Shown one piece after another: positions 43,660 to 52,900 of a stretch of 64,000 nucleotides of DNA. The stretch comes from an uncultured Acidobacteriia bacterium (GTDB lineage Bacteria; Acidobacteriota; Terriglobia; Bryobacterales; Bryobacteraceae). The stretch lies in NCBI GenBank assembly GCA_903851195.1, contig CAINNJ010000023.1, positions 62,001 to 126,000 on the forward strand. The letters run 5' to 3'. How positions within the stretch are numbered: the stretch's first letter is position 1; every line of letters begins with the position of its first letter. The translations under genes were made by a program, and so were the position numbers. The notes under the pieces are model-generated. The model ran no database searches. It was given only the letters and a program-made list of their open reading frames with translations, and had not been told where the DNA came from.

Positions 43660-44997
43660 TTACAGCACAGAAGCGAAATCCGCCTGATTGACGCTTTCCC
43701 CCACCAAAGAGTTGGGGCCGGCGCGCGTCACCCGCGCCGGAACGTAGTGTCCGAGCAGCGCTTCATCGTCCCGCCCGCTGAAGTTCAGAGTCTGATTGTG
43801 CTCCGTCCGGCCGATCCACTGGCCCAGCGTCGCGTGCCGTCCCTCCACGTGCACTTCTTCCACCGCGCCCACGCGTTCGGAGTTCCGCCGGATCTGAATC
43901 GCCCGCTGCCGCTCGTTCAGAATCATGATGCGCCGGGTTTTCTCTTCTTCGGGGATGTGGTCGCCCAAGCCCAGCGCGGACGTGTTGGGCCGCGGCGAGT
44001 ACTTGAACGCGAACAGGGAGTCGTACTGCACCTCTTCGAGCAGCTCCAGCGTGTCTTCGAAGTCCCGCTCGGTCTCGCCCGGAAAGCCCACAATAATGTC
44101 CGTGGTGATTGAAATCGGCCTCCGCGCCCTCTTCATCCAGGAGATCCGCTCCATATACTGCTCGCGGGTGTAGAGCCTTTGCATACCCTTCAGCACGCTG
44201 GTGGAGCCGGACTGCACCGGCAAATGCACATGGCTGCAGAGGTTCCTGTTCGACTCGATGGCGTCGATGATCGGCCGTACGAAATCGCGCGGGTGGGAGG
44301 TCATGAAACGCACGCGGCGGATACCGGGGATGCTTCCCACGCGGTCCAGCAATGTCGCGAAGTCCCACCCGGCGGGCGATGGATCCCGGTAGCTGTTCAC
44401 GTTCTGGCCTAACAGCTGAATTTCCGTGCGCCCGGAATCCGCCAATCGCGTCGCTTCTTCCATCACGCTGGCGCTGGTGCGGCTGCGCTCCGGCCCGCGG
44501 GTAAACGGCACCACGCAGTACGAGCACTTCTTGTCGCAGCCTTCAATGATCGTCAGATAAGCGCGGTGCGGATTGTCCCGGCGTGTAAAGGGCGTATCGA
44601 AAGCTTCGCTGTTATCGAGACTCAGCCCGGTGACGCGCTTATTCCCCGCTTCCAGTTGCACCAGCATTTCCGGCAGGCGTGTATAGCTGGCCGATCCCGC
44701 CACCAGATTCACGTGCGGCGCGCGGTCGAAGATCTTCTCGCCCTCTTGCTGCGCCACGCAGCCGATCACCGCGAAAATTTTGTCCTTCCCGGCCGACTTC
44801 TTAAAATGCTGCAGCCGGTTGAAAACCTTCTGCTCCGCCTTGTCCCGAATGCTGCAGGTGTTATAGAAAACGTACCCCGCTTCCTCCGGCGTCTCCACCT
44901 GGTTATAGCCTTGCTGAAGCAGCGTGCCGGCCACCTTTTCGGAGTCGTGTGCGTTCATCTGGCAGCCGAAGGTTTCGATGTAAAAGGTCTTTTCCAC
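43660..44997 (-). CDS. miaB: tRNA-2-methylthio-N6-dimethylallyladenosine synthase
   Basis: This 445-residue methylthiotransferase modifies A37 of tRNAs that read codons starting with U. The N-terminal UPF0004 domain is clear (FYIETFGCQMNAHDSEKVAG, VFYNTCSIRDKAEQKV, FAVIGCVAQQEGEKI). The radical-SAM cluster motif is CDKKCSYCVVPFTRGPERSR (CxxxCxxC), followed by LLGQNVNSYRDP and HLPVQSGSTSVLKGMQRLYT. A C-terminal TRAM domain closes it. All six expected cysteines are present. DUF151 follows in the same operon. Confidence 0.96.
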   Translation of the reverse strand: MEKTFYIETFGCQMNAHDSEKVAGTLLQQGYNQVETPEEAGYVFYNTCSIRDKAEQKVFNRLQHFKKSAGKDKIFAVIGCVAQQEGEKIFDRAPHVNLVAGSASYTRLPEMLVQLEAGNKRVTGLSLDNSEAFDTPFTRRDNPHRAYLTIIEGCDKKCSYCVVPFTRGPERSRTSASVMEEATRLADSGRTEIQLLGQNVNSYRDPSPAGWDFATLLDRVGSIPGIRRVRFMTSHPRDFVRPIIDAIESNRNLCSHVHLPVQSGSTSVLKGMQRLYTREQYMERISWMKRARRPISITTDIIVGFPGETERDFEDTLELLEEVQYDSLFAFKYSPRPNTSALGLGDHIPEEEKTRRIMILNERQRAIQIRRNSERVGAVEEVHVEGRHATLGQWIGRTEHNQTLNFSGRDDEALLGHYVPARVTRAGPNSLVGESVNQADFASVL

Positions 44998-45096
44998 GGG
45001 GTTTGATCTTTTTCCATTGTATGCGGGATTGGCCGAACCTTCCGCTGGGGGACGCGGCGAATCGCGAGCGCGACGGCAACGCTACACTCAGTGCAC

Positions 45097-46545
45097 ATGC
45101 CACGTATGGCCATCGCGGGCGCCACCGGCTACATCGGCGGACGCCTCGCCCCTCGCCTTCTGGAAGCCGGTTATCCGATCCGCTGCCTCGTGCGCTCCGC
45201 CCGCAAACTCGAAGGCCGTGACTGGACGTCCGACCCTCGCGTCGAAATCCGCCAGGCCGATCTCGCCGACGCCGCCGCCCTCACCCGCGAACTCACCGGC
45301 TGCGATGCCGCCTTCTACCTCGTCCACTCCATGATGTCGGCGGACGCCGAATACGCCCGCCACGATCTTCTGCTTGCTCAGACCTTCGCCACGGCCGCGC
45401 GTGACGCCGGCGTGGCCCGCATCATCTATCTGGGCGGCCTGGGCGAAACCGGCGAGGGACTCAGCGAGCACCTCTCTTCCCGCCGCGAAGTGGAAACGGC
45501 ACTGGCCTCCACCGGCGTTCCCGTCACGGTTCTCCGGGCCGCCATGATCATCGGTTCCGGCTCGGCCTCGTTTGAGATTCTTCGCTATCTGGTGCACCGT
45601 CTGCCCGTCATGATCACGCCCCGCTGGGTCGCCACCCGTTGCCAGCCCATCGCCGTGGACAACGTGCTTACTTACCTCACCGGCGTGCTCGCAACGCCCG
45701 AAACCACCGGGGGCACCTTCGACATCGGCGGCAGTAAGATTCTTCCTTACAGCGACATCATCCGCATTATGGCGGCGGAACTCGGCTTGCCCCGCCGCTG
45801 GATCATTCCCGTGCCCGTCCTCTCGCCGCGGCTCAGTTCCTGGTGGATTCACCTGGTGACGCCGCTCAGCAGCAAGATCGCCCGTCCGCTCGCCGAAGGA
45901 CTCAAAAACGAGGTAATCTGCCGCGAAAACCGCATAACCTTGCTGATTCCGCAGGATCTGCTCGACGTGCGGCAGGCCATTCACTCCGCCATCAGCCAGG
46001 TCAAATCGCAACTGGTGGAAACCAACTGGTCGATGGCCGGACCCCTGCCGGGCGACCCCGACTGGTCCGGCGGCACGGTCTTTCGCGATTCCCGCGAGAT
46101 CGCCATTCATGCCCCGGCGTCCGCGGCCTTCCGCGCCGTCTGCCGCGTCGGAGGCTCGAATGGCTGGTACGCGGCCTGGCTCTGGGCGATTCGCGGGTGG
46201 CTCGACCGGATGGCGGGTGGCCCCGGTCTGCGTCGCGGCCGCCGCCATCCCGACTTCCTGCGCTACGGCGACGCGCTCGATTTCTGGCGCGTGGTCGGTC
46301 TCGAAACCGATCGGTCGCTCACGCTCCGCGCCGAAATGAAACTGCCCGGCGAGGCGTTGCTGGAATTTCACATTGAACCGGATGGCGCGGGGCAGTGCAC
46401 TCTCCGGCAGACCGCTCTGTTCGAACCGCGCGGCCTTTTTGGACTTCTTTATTGGTATGGCGTTCTGCCCTTCCACGGCATTGTTTTCCGCGGCATGCTT
46501 GCCGGGATTCGGCGGGATGCCGAGCGGCTCGCGGCCAACAGCTAA
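45097..46545 (+). CDS. NAD(P)-binding SDR-like protein with C-terminal DUF2867-like domain
   Basis: This protein of about 482 residues has two parts. The N-terminal atypical SDR domain has the dinucleotide motif AIAGATGYIGGRLAPRLLEA and RIIYLGGLGETGEGLSEHLS. The C-terminal 170 or so residues look like the DUF2867 / SRPBCC-like domain (SREIAIHAPASAAFRAVCRV, then FWRVVGLETDRSLTLRAEMK and GLLYWYGVLPFHGIVFRGML). The fusion is common in bacteria, but its substrate is unknown. ATG 45097 is chosen over GTG 45091. The stop overlaps the convergent gene by four bases (CTAA). Confidence 0.85.
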   Translation: MPRMAIAGATGYIGGRLAPRLLEAGYPIRCLVRSARKLEGRDWTSDPRVEIRQADLADAAALTRELTGCDAAFYLVHSMMSADAEYARHDLLLAQTFATAARDAGVARIIYLGGLGETGEGLSEHLSSRREVETALASTGVPVTVLRAAMIIGSGSASFEILRYLVHRLPVMITPRWVATRCQPIAVDNVLTYLTGVLATPETTGGTFDIGGSKILPYSDIIRIMAAELGLPRRWIIPVPVLSPRLSSWWIHLVTPLSSKIARPLAEGLKNEVICRENRITLLIPQDLLDVRQAIHSAISQVKSQLVETNWSMAGPLPGDPDWSGGTVFRDSREIAIHAPASAAFRAVCRVGGSNGWYAAWLWAIRGWLDRMAGGPGLRRGRRHPDFLRYGDALDFWRVVGLETDRSLTLRAEMKLPGEALLEFHIEPDGAGQCTLRQTALFEPRGLFGLLYWYGVLPFHGIVFRGMLAGIRRDAERLAANS

Positions 46546-47390
46546 GCCAACGGCGTGGCTGGACGCAGCGCGAGCGGCGTCGAGTCTGTCACCAGTGTCA
46601 GCCAGTCTTCGAGTTGGCCCTCGCTGCCGTAAGTCAACTGGTGCATCGCCTGATGCACAAATCCCTTCAGCAGTGGACGATGATACCCGCCCCGAATTCC
46701 CGGCGGCGACGGCACCCGCTCCATGCGCGCCAGAGGCCGCAGCATTTCGAAAACCTGTCCTGGAGACGCACCCCCGCGCAGCACCGTCAGAATCTTCTCC
46801 GCCAGGGCGCGCTCCTGGGGTACTTCTTCGGTCAGTCCCGCAATCATTCCCCACTCATCCGGACCTGCGTAAGATCCGTCCTCGAAAATCACAATATCCA
46901 GTTGCAATTCCGTCGGGGATAGCGGCGCGCCGTTGCCGCGTGAGCCGGAGGAACCGCCCAGGAACCCTCCGCCGCTGGGGACCTCCTCCGGACTCAGGAC
47001 GTCGCGATTATCGCCGTACATGCCCCGTTCCGTCAGCAAACGTTTCGAGCCCGGCAGGATCAGAGACTCCTGGCCTCGCACCACGCCGGTGCGGCCGCTC
47101 AGCACGTCGAACTGCGTGCCGGAACCCAGGTTGCTGAACCGCGAGGTCGGTGCGTGTCCTTCTCCGTCCGTAAAGCGCCACAGGAAACTCAGCGTGACGA
47201 TCGTCTTCCCGCTCCGGTTCAGCAGCACCGCCGCGGTCGGAATCTCTTCCGGCGGACAGTTCCCGAATCGCCGGGGTCTCGAGAGAATATCCGCAACCAA
47301 ATCCACGAACTCCGGTTGGTCCGGCGTCACGAGGGGCAAGCCGTAGTCCGCCAGATCGTGGTACGCGATTTGCATTTTCACAGCGGCCAT
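46542..47390 (-). CDS. Unknown cytoplasmic protein
   Basis: I do not recognise this 282-residue protein. It lacks a signal peptide and membrane helices. The first half is beta-rich (AAVLLNRSGKTIVTLSFLWR, GVVRGQESLILPGSKRLLTE) and includes a Gly/Ser-rich linker near residue 145. The second half is helical (ERALAEKILTVLRGGASPGQ). It lies 30 bp after the NUDIX stop on the same strand, possibly co-transcribed. GGGAAG directly abuts the ATG at 47390; an in-frame ATG at 47375 is an alternative. It could be lineage-restricted. Confidence 0.65.
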   Translation of the reverse strand: MAAVKMQIAYHDLADYGLPLVTPDQPEFVDLVADILSRPRRFGNCPPEEIPTAAVLLNRSGKTIVTLSFLWRFTDGEGHAPTSRFSNLGSGTQFDVLSGRTGVVRGQESLILPGSKRLLTERGMYGDNRDVLSPEEVPSGGGFLGGSSGSRGNGAPLSPTELQLDIVIFEDGSYAGPDEWGMIAGLTEEVPQERALAEKILTVLRGGASPGQVFEMLRPLARMERVPSPPGIRGGYHRPLLKGFVHQAMHQLTYGSEGQLEDWLTLVTDSTPLALRPATPLA

Positions 47391-47420
47391 CTTCCCATGA
47401 ATGCGCCGGGTCAGAGCCCC

Positions 47421-47804
47421 TCACCAAAGTGGGAACTGTGCGATAAAAGGCGCGTCGCCTTCCAGGAAATCGTAATCCCCAAGGCGGTCGCGCGTTTCCC
47501 AGACCACCGTCTCGAAAATGCGATTCTCCATCTCGCCGGTCCAGGCATGCACCCGCAAAAACACCAGCAAAATCGGGTTCTTTCCCGGATACGCGAACTC
47601 GTATCGCATGATCTCCGAAGCCCCCGCTGCTTCGATTCCCAGTTCCTCGCGCAATTCACGAATCAGCGCGGCCTCCGGCGTCTCTCCCGCTTCCAGTTTT
47701 CCTCCCGGAAACTCCCACTTGAGCCCGTGCGGCTGATCGGCCCGCCGCCGGCAGATCAGAATACGGTTGTCGCGCTCCAGAATCCCCGCCGCTACCTGTG
47801 TCAT
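47421..47804 (-). CDS. NUDIX hydrolase (MutT-like)
   Basis: This 127-residue protein carries a full NUDIX box, GGKLEAGETPEAALIRELRE continuing ELGIEA, matching Gx5Ex7REUxEExGU. The N-terminus VAAGILERDNRILICRRRAD and the Trp-rich KWEFPGGKLE resemble MutT-type 8-oxo-dGTP hydrolases. The start at 47804 is fixed by homology, as upstream extensions do not fit. The start of the divergent IscU-like gene is only 16 bp away, and neither gene has a Shine-Dalgarno site. The exact nucleotide substrate is unproven. Confidence 0.9.
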   Translation of the reverse strand: MTQVAAGILERDNRILICRRRADQPHGLKWEFPGGKLEAGETPEAALIRELREELGIEAAGASEIMRYEFAYPGKNPILLVFLRVHAWTGEMENRIFETVVWETRDRLGDYDFLEGDAPFIAQFPLW

Positions 47805-47820
47805 TAGAATCAGACTACAC

Positions 47821-48177
47821 ATGAGTCCACAGTTGCTTGAGCACTTCCGGAATCCGCGCAATGTGGGAGAGTTGCCGGCGCCCGCCATCACCGTGGAAGT
47901 CTCGAATCCGGTTTGCGGCGACATCCTCCGGCTCTCAGCCCTGATCGCCGAGGGCTGCGTCCTGGAGACTGCCTATAAAGTTCGCGGTTGCACGGCGTCC
48001 ATCGCGGCGGGTTCGGCGCTGACGGAACTCATCGCGGGCAGGAATCGCGATGCTCTCGCGGCCGTGACGAAAGAAGACATCGAGGCCGCTGTCGGCGGCC
48101 TGTCGAATGAATCGAAACACGCCGCCGCCTTATGCCTCGACGCCGTCCGGGCGCTGCTAAAAGCCGTAAAGTTCTGA
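47821..48177 (+). CDS. IscU/NifU-N-like iron-sulfur scaffold protein
   Basis: This 118-residue protein resembles the IscU/NifU N-terminal scaffold. EHFRNPRNVGELPAPAITVE and SNPVCGDILRLSALIAEG match, with Cys32, Asp34, Cys57 (VRGCTASIAAGSAL) and Cys105 (AAALCLDAVRALL) as likely cluster ligands. Relatives usually have His before the third Cys; here it is Leu, with His100 nearby. No cysteine desulfurase or chaperone gene is adjacent. The ATG at 47821 has no Shine-Dalgarno sequence. The scaffold function is probable but should not be taken as proven. Confidence 0.85.
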   Translation: MSPQLLEHFRNPRNVGELPAPAITVEVSNPVCGDILRLSALIAEGCVLETAYKVRGCTASIAAGSALTELIAGRNRDALAAVTKEDIEAAVGGLSNESKHAAALCLDAVRALLKAVKF

Positions 48178-48224
48178 ATCGCACATCGGTTGCCGGACTG
48201 CTCCTTTGAAGGCCGAGGTGCAAT

Positions 48225-48707
48225 ATGGCAAACGACACGAATGAAATTCGCTCCACGTTGAACAATTTAATCGAAACTCTGAAAGACAGCGAGCAGGGTT
48301 TCCGCGATTCCGCCGAGAAATTACAGAGTTCGGCAATTCGCAGCCAGTTTCAGAGCTACTCATCCCAACGGGCGCGTTTCGCCAGTGAATTGCAAAAACA
48401 TGTCAGCCAGATCGGCGGCACGCCGGAAACCAGTGGCTCCACCGCCGGCGCCATTCATCGCGGCTGGATTGGCCTGAAAGCCGCTATCACCGGAAACGAC
48501 GACCACGCCATTCTGGAAGAAGCGGAACGCGGCGAGGACTCGGCCGTGAAGAATTATCGCGAGTCCATCGCGAAAGATCTGCCGAGCGATATTAAAGCGG
48601 TAATTGAAGAACAATATCGCGATGTATTGGCCGCGCACAACCAGGTGAAGGCTCTTCGCGACGGCGTCGCTACCTCCACCGGCAGCAGCACCCCGCGAAC
48701 CTATTAA
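48225..48707 (+). CDS. PA2169-family four-helix-bundle protein (DUF2383)
   Basis: This 160-residue all-helical protein matches the PA2169/DUF2383 family. NLIETLKDSEQGFRDSAEKL, then FQSYSSQRARFASELQKHVS, GSTAGAIHRGWIGLKAAITG and HAILEEAERGEDSAVKNYRE form ferritin-like helices. It lacks a signal peptide, and its acidic/His residues could bind metal. Family members are linked with stress responses but have no fixed enzyme activity. It has its own RBS and is followed by a strong hairpin. Confidence 0.9.
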   Translation: MANDTNEIRSTLNNLIETLKDSEQGFRDSAEKLQSSAIRSQFQSYSSQRARFASELQKHVSQIGGTPETSGSTAGAIHRGWIGLKAAITGNDDHAILEEAERGEDSAVKNYRESIAKDLPSDIKAVIEEQYRDVLAAHNQVKALRDGVATSTGSSTPRTY

Positions 48708-48718
48708 CCCTGCAAACG

Positions 48719-48754
48719 GGCGCGGCGGCGGGACATGGAGCCCGTCGCCGCGCC
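48719..48754. terminator. Strong GC hairpin between convergent genes
   Basis: GGCGCGGCGGCGGG and CCCGTCGCCGCGCC pair over 14 positions (one G-U) around an 8-base loop. It lies between the end of the four-helix-bundle gene and the end of the convergent regulatory-domain gene. A short T-rich stretch (ATTTCGATCTATTTC) follows on the plus strand. It probably terminates in both directions. Confidence 0.75.
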
Positions 48755-48762
48755 ATTTCGAT

Positions 48763-49728
48763 CTATTTCTTCATGTGCGGCGGATCGACGTTGTTTTCGT
48801 TGCACGGGTATTCCCGGACGTCCTGTTCAGGAGCCAGAATGGACAATCGCTTCACGGTCCATGAGCCCTTCAAAACTCCCGGATCTTCCATCGTCGTCTC
48901 CAGTTCCAGATGTCCCAGATCGGGCCGCCGGTAGCGCTCCACCACGTGCAATTGTTCCGTATAACGGTGTCCGCCAGGATCCAGCCAGCCTTTTCCGTTG
49001 AAGCCGACGCGGTCCACCACCAGCGTGTCTTTTTCCCAGTGCCCCACCGAATGCCCCCACCACGTGGGATCTTCCCCCTTTGGATGCGCGCGGCCGTCCA
49101 GATAGATCTGCCGGTACGCCGGGTCTTCATCGTCGTAGAGAACGATCATCAGCTTTGGCGTGTGCACCAGCTTGATGTAGGGCGTGGGCCAAAGGACGGC
49201 ATGCGGCAGGCAGTAAGTAGCCGGGGTCAGCTCTCCGTTCGGCGCGCCGGCCGGCAGAAATGCCGCCAGACCGGGATCGGTCGTGTTCGGCCAGCTCCAA
49301 ACCCCGGAAAGATCCGGCTTGCCGTCCGCCAGACGCGGAGTCGGCCCCTTCGGCGCCACGCGGCGGATACTGGAAAGCGCCGCTTCGTGCCCCTCGCCCG
49401 GCGTCCCGCCCATCACAACGTAATTGAGCTTGAAATCGAGGCGCGTGTCGCCTGCCACCGCGAAGCCCTTCTTCTCTCCCGGCGCCAGATACCGGATGGA
49501 ACTCACCGTCACGTCATACGATCCGGCTGGCAGCTTGGCGATAGAGTACTCTCCCGTGGAAGACGTCGTCGCGCTGCTGGCGACCCCGGACTGCGCATTG
49601 CGCGCCTCCACGATGGCGAGCGGCACGGGGAGCCCGTCCGGCGCGGTAATCACCCCCTTCAAACCGCCTGTACCCTGAGCCCAGATACCGGTCGCCGCGA
49701 AGATGAGGAAGAGTAGAACGCGATTCAT
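48763..49728 (-). CDS. Secreted protein with carboxypeptidase-regulatory-like N-terminal domain
   Basis: This protein of about 321 residues has a signal peptide (MNRVLLFLIFAATGIWAQ). A carboxypeptidase-regulatory-like beta-sandwich follows (residues 20-105: GLKGVITAPDGLPVPLAIVE, then SSTGEYSIAKLPAGSYDVTV). The remaining 210 residues form a domain with KPDLSGVWSWPN and WWGHSVGHWEKDTLVVDRVG, a pattern common in acidobacterial secreted proteins but without an assigned function. ATG 49728 is taken over the adjacent TTG. It is divergent from the TonB receptor, which has a similar first domain. Confidence 0.8.
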   Translation of the reverse strand: MNRVLLFLIFAATGIWAQGTGGLKGVITAPDGLPVPLAIVEARNAQSGVASSATTSSTGEYSIAKLPAGSYDVTVSSIRYLAPGEKKGFAVAGDTRLDFKLNYVVMGGTPGEGHEAALSSIRRVAPKGPTPRLADGKPDLSGVWSWPNTTDPGLAAFLPAGAPNGELTPATYCLPHAVLWPTPYIKLVHTPKLMIVLYDDEDPAYRQIYLDGRAHPKGEDPTWWGHSVGHWEKDTLVVDRVGFNGKGWLDPGGHRYTEQLHVVERYRRPDLGHLELETTMEDPGVLKGSWTVKRLSILAPEQDVREYPCNENNVDPPHMKK

Positions 49729-49932
49729 CAAGCCCCAATTATAGTGTGCAATCCAGGCGGCGGAGGGCGCCGGCGCTGGCCTTTGCGTGCCGCCCAGGTG
49801 GCCCGCACCGAATCTCTGCCTCCCTTTTCTTATCGTTCACCACAAAAAATTCGATCTGATTCCCCATTTACTTGACAGCTCCGGTCCTCTACACTCGTTT
49901 TCATCTGTCTATTTCCAGGGGGAACTTCTAAC

Positions 49933-52900
49933 GTGAAAAAAGTACTGGCAGTACTGTTTTTGTGCGCGGCCGCTGCCTTTCCGCAGGGCGCGACCAGCCC
50001 GATGAGCGGCACGGTCTCCGATCCGCAGGGCGCTCTGATCCCCGCCGCGGATATCAGCGTTTCCAATCCGGCAACCGGTCAGCTCTTCAAAACCGCTTCG
50101 AGCGAAAAAGGCGAGTGGTCGCTGCCCGCTCTGCCGCCCGCGGCGTACAAGGTTTCCGTCTCCAAAACCGGCTTCAAGACCGCCACCATTGACAATGTCG
50201 TGATGAACGCCGGCGTGCCCGGCACCGTCAATGTGAAGCTCGAAATCGGCCAGACCAGCGAAAGTGTGGTCGTCGAGGCCGGGCAGGAAATTCTGCAGAC
50301 GGAATCCGCCACGCTGTCGAGCACCGTGCAGGCCCGTCAGGTCGCCGAGATTCCCTTCGCCACCCGCAACGCCGTCGAACTCATGGTGACCCAGCCCGGC
50401 GTCTCCACGCCCACCAACCCGCGCAGTTCCTCGATCAACGGCCTGCCGAAGGGCGCGCTCAACGTCACCATCGACGGCATGAACACGCAGGACAGCCTGC
50501 TCAAGAGCAGCGACGGCTTCTTCAGCTACATCTATACGCCCATCGACGCGGTGGAAGAGATCACGCTCAGCACCTCCGCCACCGACGCTCTGGGCGGCGG
50601 CGAAGGCGCGGCCAACATCCGCTTCACCACCCGCTCCGGCACCAACGCCTTCCACGGCGGCGTCTTCTGGCAGAACCGCAACACCTATTTCGACGCCAAC
50701 TACTACTTCAACAACATCAACGGCCAAGCCCGCGACATCATCAACCTGAACCAGTTCGGCGGTCACATCGGCGGTCCGGTGAAGAAGAACAAGCTCTTCT
50801 TCTTTGCGAACTTCGAAACCTACAAACTGCCGAGCACCTACAACTTCACCCGTCAGGTGCTGACGCCGGACGCCATTTCCGGCAACTTCAGTTACAAAGG
50901 CACCGACAACGTGGTGCACAAGGTGAACCTCTATAACGTGGCCGCGCTCGCGAATCAGTCGCTCGCCTCCAGCATCCGGCCGTTCGCCACCACGCCGGAT
51001 CCCATCATCGCCGCCACTCTGGGCCAGATCAACACGCTCACCTCAACCGGCAACCTGAAGCCCCGCACCGCGACCAACAACGACTACGTTCGGAACGATT
51101 ACAACTACCAGCCGCACAGTCTGGATCGCCGCTACTTTTCGAACAATAAGCTCGACTACAACATCAATTCGAAAAACGTCTTCTCGCTGACGTATAACTA
51201 CGACAGCTACTTTTCGGCGCCCGACGGACTCAACAGCGTGGTGCCGATCTACGACGGCACCGGCACCGTCCTCGGCAGCACCGTCAATGCCGGACAGCGC
51301 AGCGTTCGCTTCGTCGGCATCATCGCTCTGCGCTCGGCGATTAAGCCCACCCTGACGAATGAGTTCCACGGCGGTCTCGATGGCGGTACGGTGCTGTTCC
51401 GCGACACCATCAACCAGGGTCTCTTCTCCACCTGGAAGGGCTACAATCCGAACTTCGGCAGTTCCTACATCGCCGGCGTCACGTCCGTCTCCACGCCGCA
51501 ACGCCGCAACTCGCCCACTAAGTCTTTTACGGATAACGTCTCCTGGTCGCACGGCTCTCATTCAGTGAGCTTCGGCGGCAACTTCAGCCAGGTGAATCTC
51601 TTCCAGTCCACTCCTGGCACGGTCAACAGCATCATCCCGGGCATTACGTTCGGCGTCTCTTCCCTGGATCCCGCGTTCAATGGCGCCACCGATATGTTCA
51701 CGGCCGCCAACTTCCCGGGCCTCTCCAGCACGGACCGCACGAACGCCCAAAACCTCTACGCCATCCTGACCGGCCGCATCTCGTCGATCTCGCAGGGCGT
51801 CAGCCTCGGCGCGGACGGCAAGTATGCCTTCACCCCCGCCGTGGATCGCGACCGCATCCGCGATTACGGTCTGTTCGCGCAGGACGCATGGCGCGTCCGG
51901 CCGGATCTGACTCTGACCCTCGGTCTCCGTTACGAGAAGCAGGAACCGTTTGAAAATCTCAGCCGCACGTACTCCGTGGTCGGCTATGCGGGTCTCTGGG
52001 GCACTTCCGGCATCGGGAACCTCTTTAAGCCCGGCGCGTCGGGCGGCGTGGCTCCCACTTATACGAAAATCGGCGGCTCAGCCGGTTATGCCATCCCCGG
52101 CCGTGCTCTGCCTTCCATCGGCGCCGCGTGGCAGCTTCCCGAAGGCTCCGGTCTGCTCAAGTGGCTCACCGGCAGCCGGAAAGGCTCTTCGGTTCTCCGC
52201 GCCGGATACGGCATGAATATCGTCCGCGAGGGCTCCAACGTCTGGACCAGCATCCTCGCCTCCAACCAGGGCCTCAACCTCGACGACTCCGTGGATCCCG
52301 CCAACTTCCCGGCCAACTTCGGCCCGGCCGGCGGTGCCTGGTTCCGCGATTCCAGCCTGCCGTCGCGCCCTTATCCCTCCGCCCCCAACTACCCGCTCAC
52401 CCCGGCCGTCACCAACAGCCTGAACGATTTCGATCCGAAGCTGAAGCTCGGTTACGTGCAGAGCTGGAACATCGGCTTCCAGCGCTCTCTGGGTGAGAAC
52501 ACTGTCGTCGAAGCCCGCTTTACCGGCAACCACGGCACCAGCCTGTGGCGCCAATACAACCTCAACGAAGTCAACATCGTGGAAAACGGCTTCCTGAACG
52601 ACTTCAATATCGCCGCCAACAATCTCGCGATTGCCAATGGCACCACCGTGCAGGGCCTGTACTCGCTGCCTTCGCTGAAGAGCACGAATTACGGCAACGC
52701 GGGCCTGCCCGGTCAGCAGAACCTCAGTTTCATCAGTTCCGCCATCGGCAACAGCACCGACACCACGACGGCAAACAACCTGAAGTACGGCCAGGCGGGT
52801 TCGCTGGCCAACTCCATCGCCACCAACGCCACCCGAATGGCGAACCTGCAGAAGGCCAACCCGGCCGTGCCGGCTAATTTCTTCCAGGTGAATCCGGCGG

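Noticed and set aside
45088-46854. Minus-strand frame of 588 codons opposite the SDR/DUF2867 gene
   Set aside because: The plus-strand product has a classic dinucleotide-binding motif and a fused domain; the antisense product is Arg/Gly-rich and shapeless.
49872-49900. TTGACA upstream of the TonB receptor as a -35 box
   Set aside because: The nearest -10-like hexamer (TACACT) is only 12 bases away, and at 17 bases the sequence is TCGTTT. It is not a convincing promoter.
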